Origin: Moritella viscosa
GTDB taxonomy: Bacteria > Pseudomonadota > Gammaproteobacteria > Enterobacterales > Moritellaceae
DNA length: 64,000 nucleotides
Direction of reading: 5' to 3'
NCBI GenBank assembly: GCA_000953735.1
Contig: LN554852.1
Location: 186,001-250,000 of the forward strand
The position numbers and the translations under genes are program-made. Numbering within the stretch: position 1 is the first letter of the stretch; every line of letters starts with the position of its first letter. The notes beneath the pieces were generated by a model. That model ran no database searches. It was not told where the DNA came from and saw nothing but the letters and a program-made list of their open reading frames with translations. Of the stretch, positions 24,201-33,116 are shown piece after piece.

Positions 24201-24787
24201 ATGATTTAGCTTGGTTACCAGTACTACTTGAATTGGTGAATCAAGTACTGGATTGTCCATTGCTGGATGGTTTTAGTTTACGTCAGTTAACGCCCACCCA
24301 GAAAAAAGTGGAGATGGAATTCTTTATGCCAATTTCATCGCTTAACTGTGATGATTTAAATACATTGATAAAGCAGCATGATGGGCTTTCTCAGCAGGCT
24401 GGTGAGCTTGATTTTCAGCAAGTGAGCGGCATGCTAAAAGGGTTTATCGATCTGGTGTTCGTCTATGAAGGTCGTTATTACGTACTGGATTATAAATCGA
24501 ATCATTTAGGTGACAGCCAAGCTGATTATACGTTTGACGCGATTAATCAAGTAATGATTGAACACAGGTATGAACTGCAGTATCAACTGTATACCTTAGC
24601 GTTACATCGTTTCTTACGCTCGCGTATTCCAGATTATAACTATGAGCAACATTTCGGTGGGGTTTATTACTTGTTCTTACGTGGCATGCAAGTCGAAACT
24701 GCGGCTCAATACGGCGTATTTTTTACCAAACCATCAGTTGATTTTGTTATGCAGTTAGATGATTTATTTTTAGGGGAACTCGCATAA
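21218..24787 (+). CDS. recB: Exodeoxyribonuclease V subunit beta (RecB)
   Basis: 3'-5' superfamily 1 helicase and sole nuclease of RecBCD, also responsible for RecA loading. It is 1189 residues. Walker A is EASAGTGKTFTIA (about 19-31). Other helicase motifs seen are VVTFTEAATAELRDR, the DEFQDTD Walker B, GDPKQAIYSFRGAD, VVTIHKSKGLEY and RLLYVALTRG. The C-terminal nuclease has GFIDLVFVYEGRYYVLDYKSN, carrying the catalytic Asp and Lys. ATG overlaps the recC stop and the gene's own stop overlaps recD, implying translational coupling. Confidence 0.97.
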   Translation: MADVNILNAMTFPLYGERLIEASAGTGKTFTIASLYLRLLLGHGGENAYQKEDKVEVLNVDQILVVTFTEAATAELRDRIRARIHQARIAFSIGYSDDPVISLLLADTQGQDYARCAKSLLAAERQMDEAAIYTIHGFCQRMLKQNAFESGALFESEFITDESQLKFNAIADFWRSHFYRYKDGMIDMVHSFWSSPQALLRDISGYLSNTDIEFIAKIGSDDIEQDYDKLISSIQKVKDAWLESYNDLCELIQAGNLNGNSYRVASVAKWLNEMLSWSQSETKQNDLPDSIVKFSQQALTAKTKKGKISPEHQVFSDIDTLLEKPLSLKDCFIVKAVEYVRARVMKTKNQSQLLSFDDLLSGLSAALTGEQAVSLAECIRSQYPVAMIDEFQDTDQQQYDIFNTIYGKQDGAGLFMIGDPKQAIYSFRGADIFTYMQARENVDDHYTLAKNWRSSTAMVSAVNCVFEHANKPFIYEDSISFQSVESKGKSEPLLLNGLEPAALQLWLHEEEGQKNITKGLYQQVYAKATANQIATLLTDAQQGNAMLAGRAVKAGDIAILVRTGAEAKLVREQLDALSIPSVYMSNRESVFATREARELYHIFAAILNPEDEGLLRAALATSIFEKPAIELDQLSNDEKVWEQTVAEFKQYQNALQWQGFLPALRLLLNQQNIAAIMLSGQGGDRRLTDVLHLGELLQEASLELDGEYSLFRWFGEKIENPNGDAQEQLVRLESEADLVQVVTIHKSKGLEYNLVFLPFICATRQASAPLYHAEGHTYVHLDLDDEEALETAKGKADQERLAEDLRLLYVALTRGVYATWLGLGAVKMGNSHNKMHLNAIGYLLQQGEECKDTEFKTCVEKLAEQQTCVEVVLPPLVAVDAYQPIVAPSVVYQAKTMTNPISKNWWVTSYSALSRHSHGNRHSSYDASLELPGFDAEVDTEKDEDQEMSWDIFSFPRGAAAGTLLHTVFEHIDFSNVDKDMLTEQILHLLEREGYDLAWLPVLLELVNQVLDCPLLDGFSLRQLTPTQKKVEMEFFMPISSLNCDDLNTLIKQHDGLSQQAGELDFQQVSGMLKGFIDLVFVYEGRYYVLDYKSNHLGDSQADYTFDAINQVMIEHRYELQYQLYTLALHRFLRSRIPDYNYEQHFGGVYYLFLRGMQVETAAQYGVFFTKPSVDFVMQLDDLFLGELA

Positions 24788-26814
24788 TGAGTGTACTTCA
24801 GTGTCTCAAAGAATTAGCCAACGAAAATAAAATTCGTCAATTGGATTACCAGTTTGCCCGTTTTATCAGTAATTATGAATCCGATCCCGCTATTATTTTA
24901 TTAGCCTGCTTAACCAGTTATCAACTGGGTAAAGGGCATGTCTGTATTGATTTAAAAAATATAGACACTAATGCGTTATTTGATTTGAATTTAATTCGCT
25001 CACAACTCTTACTGGCAAAAGTTTCTAGCCGTAGCAATACTTGGCCGACATTATTGGCAAATTCGGTTGTCGTGGGTGAGTCTGCGCCACTGCAGTTTGT
25101 CACGGATGCCAATAAATTATATTTACAGCGCTATTGGGCTTATGAGTTGCAAGTCGCGCAACAATTAAAAGATTTAGCAAAACAAAGTCAGCAACCAGAT
25201 TTAAGTGCTAGCCTCAATCGTTTGTTCAAACGTGATTATGGTTTCCTATTTCCTATACTCGCCAAAGAACGAGAAGCTGACTTTAGTGCGCAATCATTTG
25301 TGGCGAAATATCTCGATGTGGTGAAGAAAGGTCGAATTAGTTGGCAGGATGTTGAGCAGGTACTACTCACAGCTAAAAATGCCCAAGAGTTACATGCATT
25401 AGATAGCTTGATACCTGAAGCATACTGCTTAAATTGGCAAAAGTTATCGGTGGCTGTTGCTGCTACTCGTCATTTTTCCGTTATTTCAGGAGGACCCGGT
25501 ACAGGTAAAACAACCACAGTAACTAAGTTATTAGCCTTATTAATTGAGCAGGGCCTATTAGCGCAACAAGCGTTAACCATTAAACTGGTTGCGCCTACTG
25601 GTAAAGCGGCTGCACGTTTGACGGAGTCAATTGCGGGCGCTAAAGGAAAGTTAGATCTGCAAGTTAGTGTGGCGGACTTAATCCCTGAACAAGCGGGTAC
25701 AATACATCGATTATTAGGTGTGATCCCGAATAGACAAGCATTCCGTCATAACAAAGACAATCCTTTACATCTCGATGTCTTGGTTGTCGATGAAGCATCC
25801 ATGGTTGATTTACCGTTAATGGCAAAATTGTTAGCTGCATTACCTTCGCATGCGCGATTGATATTACTCGGTGATAAAGATCAGCTAGCCTCAGTAGAAG
25901 CAGGCTCAGTACTCGCTGATATCTGTGCGTATGCCGAGTTGGGTTATTCAGGTGGACAAGCGAATTGGTTATCGAAGATCACTGACTATGAGTTGACTCA
26001 GTATCAAGCCTCTGATGCGACCGCTATTTATGACAGCTTATGTTTATTACGTAAGAGTTATCGTTTTGATGCTGAATCTGGTATTGGCTGTTTAGCGGGC
26101 GCGGTAAATAGGGGGGATCTAAATGAGTTTGATCGTGTTTGGGAAAATCAGCACGATGATATTCACTTGCACCCGTTATCAACCGAAGCTTACGATGCGT
26201 TAATCACGATGGCGCAGCAAGGTTACCAAGACTATTTAGCCAAAGTTGTCGTATCACCGAGTGAAGACGAAGCAAAGTCGATATTACGCAGTTTTAATGA
26301 TTTTCAAATTTTAACGGCAATCAGAGAAGGTGACTTTGGTGTACACGGTTTAAATCAACGTATCGAAAAAGCGTTACAGTCAGCGCGTAAAATCCGTAAA
26401 AATCAGTCCGAATGGTATGCGGGTAGACCGATTATGATCATCAATAACGATCATGGCCTCGGTTTATACAATGGTGATATTGGCATTTGTATGCAAGATG
26501 AAGATGATCGTATGCGGGTTTATTTTGAAATGGCTGATGGTAATGTGCAATCTTTTCTACCCAGTCGATTACCGCCACACCAAACAGTCTTTGCCATGAC
26601 GATCCATAAATCACAGGGCTCTGAATTTAGACATACGGTGATGATTTTACCAAATCGTTTTAATCCGGTGCTGACCAGAGAGCTGGTTTATACCGGTATT
26701 ACCCGTGCAAAAGAGAAATTAGACATATTTACCAATGTTACCGTGATGAAAAAAGCGATTAAATTACGAACGGAACGGGTGAGTGGATTAATGACATTAC
26801 TCAATAAAGATTGA
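24787..26814 (+). CDS. recD: Exodeoxyribonuclease V subunit alpha (RecD)
   Basis: 5'-3' superfamily 1B helicase of RecBCD and regulator of its nuclease. It is 675 residues. An N-terminal domain contacts RecC. Walker A is GGPGTGKTTTVTKLLALL (about 235-252). DEASMVD (Walker B), GDKDQLASVEAG, and C-terminal MTIHKSQGSEF and ELVYTGITRAK follow. It overlaps recB by one base (TAATG) and is the last gene of recCBD. No clear terminator follows. Confidence 0.97.
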   Translation: MSVLQCLKELANENKIRQLDYQFARFISNYESDPAIILLACLTSYQLGKGHVCIDLKNIDTNALFDLNLIRSQLLLAKVSSRSNTWPTLLANSVVVGESAPLQFVTDANKLYLQRYWAYELQVAQQLKDLAKQSQQPDLSASLNRLFKRDYGFLFPILAKEREADFSAQSFVAKYLDVVKKGRISWQDVEQVLLTAKNAQELHALDSLIPEAYCLNWQKLSVAVAATRHFSVISGGPGTGKTTTVTKLLALLIEQGLLAQQALTIKLVAPTGKAAARLTESIAGAKGKLDLQVSVADLIPEQAGTIHRLLGVIPNRQAFRHNKDNPLHLDVLVVDEASMVDLPLMAKLLAALPSHARLILLGDKDQLASVEAGSVLADICAYAELGYSGGQANWLSKITDYELTQYQASDATAIYDSLCLLRKSYRFDAESGIGCLAGAVNRGDLNEFDRVWENQHDDIHLHPLSTEAYDALITMAQQGYQDYLAKVVVSPSEDEAKSILRSFNDFQILTAIREGDFGVHGLNQRIEKALQSARKIRKNQSEWYAGRPIMIINNDHGLGLYNGDIGICMQDEDDRMRVYFEMADGNVQSFLPSRLPPHQTVFAMTIHKSQGSEFRHTVMILPNRFNPVLTRELVYTGITRAKEKLDIFTNVTVMKKAIKLRTERVSGLMTLLNKD

Positions 26815-27002
26815 TGAATCGGAGATTTAGACCCTTAATTATCATTTATCCTAAAAAGGCAGTGCTTTGTTATTGATATTGCAAGCATACAGTTAAAAAC
26901 TTGGTGTTTGATCACATTTATGGCTAACTTGCTGTGTTATCTTCGCCGCGTTTTTTTCGTTAACGTATAATGTATTTCTTAAAACCTTATTTGGAGAGTG
27001 TT

Positions 27003-28238
27003 TTGCTTAAGGATAAGAAAAGTCTAGTTAAAAATATTGGATTTCAAGTTGTAGTCGCTATGATAATTGGCGCTGCTGTCGGTGCCTTTATGGGCGAAGA
27101 TGCTGCCATTTTTGCGCCATTGGGTACTCTATTCATTAATCTGATCAAAATGTTAGTGATCCCACTTGTTGCTGTATCGATTATTGCAGGTGCGGCGAAT
27201 CTAGATGATAGTCCTTCTGCCGGTAAAATTGGTGTGGGTACATTTGTATTCTTCATGTTGACGTCCGCGATTGCTGTTGCACTTGCGTTAGTGATGGGTA
27301 CCGTATTTGAACCAGGTGTTGGTGTTGATTTCTCTCAAAATACAGTTGGTCTCGTTGCTGTCACCGCTGAACAGGGCGCACTGCCGGGTGTATTTGAGAC
27401 TATTATTGGCATGATCCCAACTAACGTATTTAGTGCGTTAACCAGTGGTAACATTCTACAAATTTTAGTATTTAGTATCTTCTTTGGTATTGCGTTAACG
27501 AAAGTTGAACGTAAACGTTCAAAACCAATTATGGATGGCTTAAATACCATTATCGATGCATTCGTGTGGATGATTAACTGCGTGATGATTATTGCACCAA
27601 TTGGTGTGTTTGGTCTGATGGCGGAATCGGTTGGTACGTTTGGTTTTAGTGCACTAGCTGTGGTAATGAAACTATTTGTTGTTTATATTGCTGCGATTAT
27701 TATCTATGGCTTTATTTTCTACCCACTTGTTGTGAAATTCTTCTCTGATACGCCAGTATTGAAATTCATGTCTGCGATGAAGAAACCACAAGCGTTAGCA
27801 TTATCGACAGCGTCATCAATGGCGACATTGCCAGTGACACTGGAAGTTTGTGAAAAAGAATTAAACATTGCTAACTCAACTGCATCGTTTGTATTGCCGT
27901 TAGGTGCCACGATCAACATGAGTGGTAATGCCATTTATTACGGCCTAGTGGCTGTGTTCTTTGCACAAATGTTTAATGTTGAATTAGGTATGGCTGCTTA
28001 CGCTGCAATTATCTTCACATCGACATTAGGTGCGATTGGTCAAGCGGGTGTTCCGGGACCATCATTCCTTGTGGTTGCTGTATTGTTAGCGGCGGGTATT
28101 CCAATCGAAGGCCTACCACTATTATTCGCGTTAGATCGTATCTTTGATATGGTGCGTACCGCATTGAATATTACGGGTGATGCAGTATGTGCAGTTGTGA
28201 TGGATAAATATAATCCAGAGCATCAAGTAACTAAATAA
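27003..28238 (+). CDS. Dicarboxylate/amino acid:cation symporter (DAACS family)
   Basis: Inner-membrane sodium- or proton-coupled transporter related to GltP, GltT and DctA, with about eight membrane segments plus two re-entrant hairpins. Signatures: LPLGATINMSGNAIYYG and GQAGVPGPSFLVVAVLLAAGIP, the substrate- and cation-binding regions. The start chosen is TTG at 27003 (LKDKKSLVKN), giving 411 residues, because GGAGAG lies four bases upstream. The in-frame ATG at 26970 has no binding site and lies in a TATAAT at 26966-26971 that could be the promoter -10. Glutamate, aspartate or C4-dicarboxylates are all possible substrates. Confidence 0.88.
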   Translation: MLKDKKSLVKNIGFQVVVAMIIGAAVGAFMGEDAAIFAPLGTLFINLIKMLVIPLVAVSIIAGAANLDDSPSAGKIGVGTFVFFMLTSAIAVALALVMGTVFEPGVGVDFSQNTVGLVAVTAEQGALPGVFETIIGMIPTNVFSALTSGNILQILVFSIFFGIALTKVERKRSKPIMDGLNTIIDAFVWMINCVMIIAPIGVFGLMAESVGTFGFSALAVVMKLFVVYIAAIIIYGFIFYPLVVKFFSDTPVLKFMSAMKKPQALALSTASSMATLPVTLEVCEKELNIANSTASFVLPLGATINMSGNAIYYGLVAVFFAQMFNVELGMAAYAAIIFTSTLGAIGQAGVPGPSFLVVAVLLAAGIPIEGLPLLFALDRIFDMVRTALNITGDAVCAVVMDKYNPEHQVTK

Positions 28239-28278
28239 TAAAAACTTAGATAATAAATATTTAAGTTAATAAGATAAG

Positions 28279-28307
28279 AAGCCACACCCATCCGGTGTGG
28301 CTTTTTT
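28279..28307 (+). terminator. Terminator after the symporter gene
   Basis: AAGCCACACC (28279-28288), loop CATCC, GGTGTGGCTT (28294-28303), then a T-run. Strong intrinsic terminator. Confidence 0.92.
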
Positions 28308-28349
28308 ATAGTTGGTAATTATGGCTTAAATTATTATTCGAGATGAGGG

Positions 28350-29273
28350 TTAACTTTGTTGGAATTGACTTAATACAGCTTGCGCTTGTTGGTTTATATC
28401 ACCAGTGCCATCTAACCAATGAATTATTGCGCCTTGGCGTTCCATTCTTCTAAACCAAGTGTCTTGACGTTTCGCGTATTTATGAATTGCCACATTGAGT
28501 TTATCAAACATGTCATCATAGCTTATTTTACCTTCCACATACTGGCTGACAAAACGATATTCAAGGCCAAAGTATTCAAGCTTCTCATGTGTCACGCCTT
28601 GCGCTAGCAAGCCCTCCACTTCTTCTATCATGCCGTTTTCTAAGCGTTCTTTTAAACGTAGAGTAATACGTTGGCGTAATACACTACGCTCCCATTTGAT
28701 CCCAAAATAAAGTGGCTTAATATCAGGTAGAGGTTTTTTCACCGAAGGCATGGTTTGCGATGTTGTATACTGGGCAATTTCGATGGCACGGTATAAACGT
28801 GGACGCACGGTAATATCGGTTGCTTGATACGCTTCGTTGTCTAACTCAAGTAAAATTTCTTGTACCGCTTCGAGTGCCATATTGGCAAACTGCTCACGCT
28901 GGGTAATATTTTTATCAACTTGCACAAATTCATAACCGGCAACAACAGCATCAATGTACAGGCCTGTACCGCCGACAAGTAAGGGTAACTTATCTCGCTG
29001 GTTGATGTCGTTAAACGCTTGGAAAAAATCGCGTTGAAATTGGAACGCATTATATTCTTTACCGGGTTCTATAATATCAATCAAATGATAAGGCACTTCG
29101 CCATATTCAGCTAAATCTTTGCCTGAACCAATATCTAAGCCTGTATATACCTGCCGAGAATCACCCGAGATCACTTCCCCGTTTAATTGTTTTGCCAGTT
29201 CGACACCTAAACGTGTTTTCCCCGATGCTGTCGCGCCGAGTACGACGATAAGATTGTATTCTTGTTGAGACAT
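28350..29273 (-). CDS. MiaA-family tRNA dimethylallyltransferase, divergent type
   Basis: Expected to transfer a dimethylallyl group to A37 of tRNAs reading UNN codons. It is 307 residues with P-loop GATASGKTRLGVELA at about 13-27, LLVGGTGLYIDAVV, and the C-terminal KRQDTWFRRME that matches the family's tRNA-binding end. It departs from the gammaproteobacterial MiaA: the DSA-type motif reads GDSRQVYTGLDIGSGKD, followed by LAEYGEVPYHLIDIIEPGKEY. It is not in the usual mutL-miaA-hfq context. It may therefore be a second or horizontally acquired copy, and I withhold the symbol. AGGTAA precedes the ATG. Confidence 0.8.
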   Translation of the reverse strand: MSQQEYNLIVVLGATASGKTRLGVELAKQLNGEVISGDSRQVYTGLDIGSGKDLAEYGEVPYHLIDIIEPGKEYNAFQFQRDFFQAFNDINQRDKLPLLVGGTGLYIDAVVAGYEFVQVDKNITQREQFANMALEAVQEILLELDNEAYQATDITVRPRLYRAIEIAQYTTSQTMPSVKKPLPDIKPLYFGIKWERSVLRQRITLRLKERLENGMIEEVEGLLAQGVTHEKLEYFGLEYRFVSQYVEGKISYDDMFDKLNVAIHKYAKRQDTWFRRMERQGAIIHWLDGTGDINQQAQAVLSQFQQS

Positions 29274-29544
29274 TAAATTACCTGAATGAAAAATTGCATT
29301 GTGTGCAGGCCGAAATGGTAACTCAAGCTTGCTATGTGACCAATAGTCTTTTTAATTTTGTTGTGAAACTTATTTTAATTTAGATGTAACTTAAAGGCTA
29401 ATTAATGAAATAGTGGGGAAATCTCAGTTATGCAGTCAAAAAGGTGGTATTTTTTCAAGATTATTCAAATTATACGCTAGATGATTAGGGTTTTAGCGTT
29501 ATAATCGACTTCTTGTATTGTTACTTATGATCGGAAAAGTTGTA

Positions 29545-30006
29545 ATGTCGCTTAATGCTCATCTTGATGAATTAGATAAAAAAATTCTTAATGCACTCAT
29601 GGTTAACGCACGTGTTCCTTATGCTGAACTGGCGAAAAAATTTAATGTAAGTGCGGGTACTATCCATGTTCGTGTCGAAAAAATGAAGTCAACAGGTGTC
29701 ATTCTAGGCACAAAAGTTGAAGTGTGCCCGAAAAAACTCGGTTATGACGTTTGTTGTTTTATTGGTATTAATTTAAAGAGCGCAAAAGATTACCCTTCTG
29801 CGTTAGCGCAATTAAAAGCGTTAGATGAAGTTGTTGAAGCATATTACACAACGGGTAATTACAATATTTTTGTTAAGTTGATGACGCGTTCGATTGATGA
29901 ATTACAAAAAGTATTGATTGATAAAATTCAGCAGATTGAAGAAGTACAGTCGACAGAAACATTGATCTCATTGCAAAATCCAATTAGCCGTGGTGTTCAC
30001 CCATAA
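29545..30006 (+). CDS. asnC: Transcriptional regulator AsnC (Lrp/AsnC family)
   Basis: DNA-binding feast/famine regulator; in E. coli AsnC responds to asparagine and activates asnA. The 153-residue form starts MSLNAHLDELDKKIL and is very close to E. coli AsnC throughout: helix-turn-helix PYAELAKKFNVSAGTIHVRVEKMK, then the RAM effector domain with EAYYTTGNYNIFVKLM and STETLISLQNP. Upstream in-frame TTG and ATG codons at 29518 and 29527 are less likely starts. asnA is not adjacent; the next gene, about 100 bases downstream, is a trans-sulfuration enzyme, so its target here may differ (inference). Confidence 0.93.
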   Translation: MSLNAHLDELDKKILNALMVNARVPYAELAKKFNVSAGTIHVRVEKMKSTGVILGTKVEVCPKKLGYDVCCFIGINLKSAKDYPSALAQLKALDEVVEAYYTTGNYNIFVKLMTRSIDELQKVLIDKIQQIEEVQSTETLISLQNPISRGVHP

Positions 30007-30103
30007 TCTTCACCGCTAATTATAAATGATAGAAATGCTATAAGTTAACCTCGTCCTGATCAATAATGAGGTTAACGTCAATTTGTTGTATGAAGGAATA
30101 ACA

Positions 30104-31339
30104 ATGAAAGAGCAGGGATTCACTACTCATTTAGTTCATCATGATCACAATCAAAATTTAGAGTTTGGTGCTATTCATGCACCCATTTATAACTCTGCCA
30201 CTTATGGTTATGATGACATTCAAGATCTTATCGATATCTTCCAAGGTCGCCAAGCCGGCCAAGCCTATGCTCGTCAAGCTACGCCAACGATTGATATGTT
30301 ACAAAATATGATTTGCGAAATGGAACAGGGTAAAGCATCACTCTGTTTTAGCTCTGGTATGGCGGCGATTGTCGCGATATTTTTGACTTTATTAAAAAGT
30401 GGTGATCATATTGTTGCCAGCCGTTTCTTATTTGGTAATACTTCAAGTGTATTTGGCACATTAAGAAGTTTCGGTATTGAAGTGACGTTAGTTGATGCAA
30501 CCGATGTTGCTAACGTTGCCGCTGCTTGCCAAGAAAATACGAAAATGGTGTTTGTAGAAACAATTGCTAATCCGGCGACCCAAGTTTGTGATTTAGCTGA
30601 AATTGGCGAATTATGTGATGCCAAAGGTTTATTATATGTTGTTGATAATACTTTAACATCAGCCTATTTATTCCAGCCTAAAGCGGTGAAATGTCATCTT
30701 ATTGTTACGTCACTATCAAAGTATTTTGGTGGACACGGTAATGTAATTGGCGGTTCTGTCACTGACACTGGTTTATTTGATTGGTCACAATATCCAAATA
30801 TCTTTGAAGCATACCGTAAAGGTGATCCTGCTATGTGGGGCTATGCGCAAATGAAGAAGAAAGGGTTACGTGACATGGGTGCATGCCTTAGTTCTGAGTC
30901 GGCTGGCCAATTAGCGCTAGGTTCAGAAACAATGGCACTGCGTGTAAAACAATCGTCAAGTTCGGCATTGGCTTTAGCATTGATGTTAGAGAATCATCCA
31001 AAAGTTGAACGTGTTTATTATCCAGGTCTGGAATCACACCCTGAATATGCTCGAGCTAAATCATTATTTGGTGCATCAGGGGCAATGTTAAGTTTAGACT
31101 TGAAAGAAGGCTTGGATTGTTGTCAATTTTTAAATGCGTTGAAGCTGGTGATAGGCGCTACACATTTAGGTGATAACCGCAGCTTAGCATTACCTGTTGC
31201 GCCAACTATTTTCCATGAAATTGGCCTAGCGGCAAGACAGGAATCGGGTATTCGTGAGAATATGATCCGTTGTTCAATTGGTATTGAAGATACTGACGAT
31301 TTATTGGCTGATTTTACTCAAGCACTAGCAAGTCTGTAA
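30104..31339 (+). CDS. PLP-dependent trans-sulfuration enzyme (cystathionine gamma-synthase / O-acylhomoserine sulfhydrylase family)
   Basis: Cytosolic fold-type I PLP enzyme of Cys/Met metabolism, 411 residues. The cofactor lysine is in SLSKYFGGHGNVIGG near residue 205; AYARQATPTIDMLQ and CFSSGMAAIVA are family motifs. The active-site Cys typical of methionine gamma-lyases (LYGCTF) is replaced by Asn (LFGNTS), which argues against that activity and for a synthase or sulfhydrylase using an O-acylated homoserine. The exact substrate cannot be fixed from sequence. The ATG at 30104 has AAGGA upstream. It follows asnC on the same strand and ends in a strong terminator. Confidence 0.82.
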   Translation: MKEQGFTTHLVHHDHNQNLEFGAIHAPIYNSATYGYDDIQDLIDIFQGRQAGQAYARQATPTIDMLQNMICEMEQGKASLCFSSGMAAIVAIFLTLLKSGDHIVASRFLFGNTSSVFGTLRSFGIEVTLVDATDVANVAAACQENTKMVFVETIANPATQVCDLAEIGELCDAKGLLYVVDNTLTSAYLFQPKAVKCHLIVTSLSKYFGGHGNVIGGSVTDTGLFDWSQYPNIFEAYRKGDPAMWGYAQMKKKGLRDMGACLSSESAGQLALGSETMALRVKQSSSSALALALMLENHPKVERVYYPGLESHPEYARAKSLFGASGAMLSLDLKEGLDCCQFLNALKLVIGATHLGDNRSLALPVAPTIFHEIGLAARQESGIRENMIRCSIGIEDTDDLLADFTQALASL

Positions 31340-31367
31340 GTTTGTTAAGCTCATATATTGAAAGAAA

Positions 31368-31394
31368 GGCCTAAGTGATCACTTAGGTCTTTTT
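31368..31394 (+). terminator. Terminator after the trans-sulfuration gene
   Basis: The perfect palindrome CCTAAGTGATCACTTAGG (31370-31387), followed closely by a T-run (TCTTTTTG). It may work in both directions with the convergent DUF342 gene. Confidence 0.85.
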
Positions 31395-31433
31395 GTTTGA
31401 AAATATAAAATTAGTGAGCAAGGTATTTATTAT

Positions 31434-33116
31434 CTAATTATGATTAGCATAATCAAAACCAATTTGTTTATCTTTATATATGACTCGGCAAGGGCCGTAT
31501 TCTCGCTGAGTCACGGTTGATGCTGTACCTATATGTAAGGTGACGTTATCGAATATGCATTTACTTACTTCGATATTGTGTACGTGAAAATATTGATCTA
31601 ATTCAAGTTGTAACTGTTGTAATTCTAATTCATCATTGACACGTCGTTGGTTAAATCTATTTTTTTCATACAGCATTTCTTTGATTTCAGTAACGATACC
31701 GTGATCATGTTTCCAGTTATCTTTTGGCGGTAAATTATTAATTTTAATCCACAGCGAATCATCTTTTTCAACTAACGTTTTGAATTCTAGGCTACGGTTT
31801 TGTACTTGCCCTCGGATTTCATCTTCTTGCATGGCACAAAAAATTTCAGTTTTGGTACCTGATGTTGCCCCAATACTGACAACAACAATGCCATTATCCG
31901 CGTTCACAGTACCACCAATGATATCACCATGGCGGTTAAAGCCATCACTCACGGTCAGCTTTCCTTGGGTATGAGTCACACTATGTAATAATTGCTTTGT
32001 AATCGTAATGTCACCAACGGCAGTTAACTCGGAGTATTGTACAAACTGAGCGCGTATTTGTCCTTGTGCTTTAATCTTGGTCGCGAGTTGTTGATTGTTA
32101 CTCTTATTTGTTAATTGGCGGCCTAAGATGCCTTTATTGACAATAACATCGCCTGCTGCTTCCAAGGTTGCGGAGTCAACAAACCCCATAACGGTGATGT
32201 CGCCACTACTTTTCACTATCATCTCGGCGTCAACATCACCTGTGATTAAAATGCTACCTTTAAACGTAATATGACCTGTGCCTATATCTACATTCTTAAT
32301 TGTTAGCATATCATCAATTTGCAATACGCCTCGGACCTCAACGGCTTGTCCGGTCATAGTCGCAAGTAGTCTTAATGGATTGTTTGGGTCGATACGGGTA
32401 CCTGGACCGGCTTGTAGCTTAGCGTCTTTACCTGACTTTGGTAATAGCTCTTTACCGAGTAAGTTGAACCCTTTGGTGCCATCATCTGCCGGTATTTTTT
32501 CGATGAGTACGTCGTTATTTTTAACCATGTTTATTTCACCAAGGTTACGCATATCAACATTACCATCAGCTTGTATTTGTGGTTGTAATAATCGTTCTCG
32601 GGCTAATGATACTTGGCGTTTCAATTCGGCATCTTTACCATTAATTGGGAGTTGGCCTTCGGCAACAATAATCTTAATTTGTTCACCGGGTGATAGACTC
32701 GAGAGTTGTGTCAGTTGTTCAGCTATTTTTTGTTTATCAATACCAAGGTGGATGTTGCTGCTAGTGAGCTCAGCTAAAATATCATCAATTGAAATTTGGT
32801 TGTCACCCCAGGCAGCCGTTAAGTTCATTTCTGCTTGCATGCTGTCTTCATTGAGGCTGATATCAATTTTACAATTATTACGCTCTGCTAGAATAAAGAT
32901 GAATTCTTCTTCGCCAGCGCGTTTACCAGCAAATTTATTTATTTGGGTGGCAGCTTCTTCAAGGTTCGAAAGAATAGGGGATAGTTGATTGAAAGGCTCT
33001 ACATTCAGTAACTCAAGTAAATCAGTTATTTCGAGTGGCGCATGTTTATTTGGGATCAGACGGACTTCGGCTTGGTTATCATCTTCGCTTAACTTAATTA
33101 ATGTTGAGTCCAGCAT
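31434..33116 (-). CDS. DUF342 / FapA family protein
   Basis: A 560-residue soluble protein. The N-terminal third is a mixed alpha/beta region; residues about 170-400 form the FapA/DUF342 domain, with IPADDGTKGFNLLGKELL, TGQAVEVRGVLQIDDMLTI and a run of glycine-spaced beta-helix-like repeats (GSILITGDVDAEMIVKSSGD, DITVMGFVDSATLEAAGDVI). A charged helical C-terminus follows. Vibrio and Shewanella homologues are named flagellar assembly protein A, but the function is poorly defined and no flagellar gene is nearby. AGGAT precedes the ATG. It is a single gene. Confidence 0.85.
   Translation of the reverse strand: MLDSTLIKLSEDDNQAEVRLIPNKHAPLEITDLLELLNVEPFNQLSPILSNLEEAATQINKFAGKRAGEEEFIFILAERNNCKIDISLNEDSMQAEMNLTAAWGDNQISIDDILAELTSSNIHLGIDKQKIAEQLTQLSSLSPGEQIKIIVAEGQLPINGKDAELKRQVSLARERLLQPQIQADGNVDMRNLGEINMVKNNDVLIEKIPADDGTKGFNLLGKELLPKSGKDAKLQAGPGTRIDPNNPLRLLATMTGQAVEVRGVLQIDDMLTIKNVDIGTGHITFKGSILITGDVDAEMIVKSSGDITVMGFVDSATLEAAGDVIVNKGILGRQLTNKSNNQQLATKIKAQGQIRAQFVQYSELTAVGDITITKQLLHSVTHTQGKLTVSDGFNRHGDIIGGTVNADNGIVVVSIGATSGTKTEIFCAMQEDEIRGQVQNRSLEFKTLVEKDDSLWIKINNLPPKDNWKHDHGIVTEIKEMLYEKNRFNQRRVNDELELQQLQLELDQYFHVHNIEVSKCIFDNVTLHIGTASTVTQREYGPCRVIYKDKQIGFDYANHN

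Noticed and set aside
26970..27002. ATG at 26970 as the symporter start
   Set aside because: It has no ribosome binding site and sits in a likely -10 element; TTG at 27003 has GGAGAG at good spacing.
32278..32988. A 236-codon plus-strand frame opposite the DUF342 gene
   Set aside because: Antisense shadow of a well-supported gene; Ser/Ile-rich translation typical of such shadows and no ribosome binding site.
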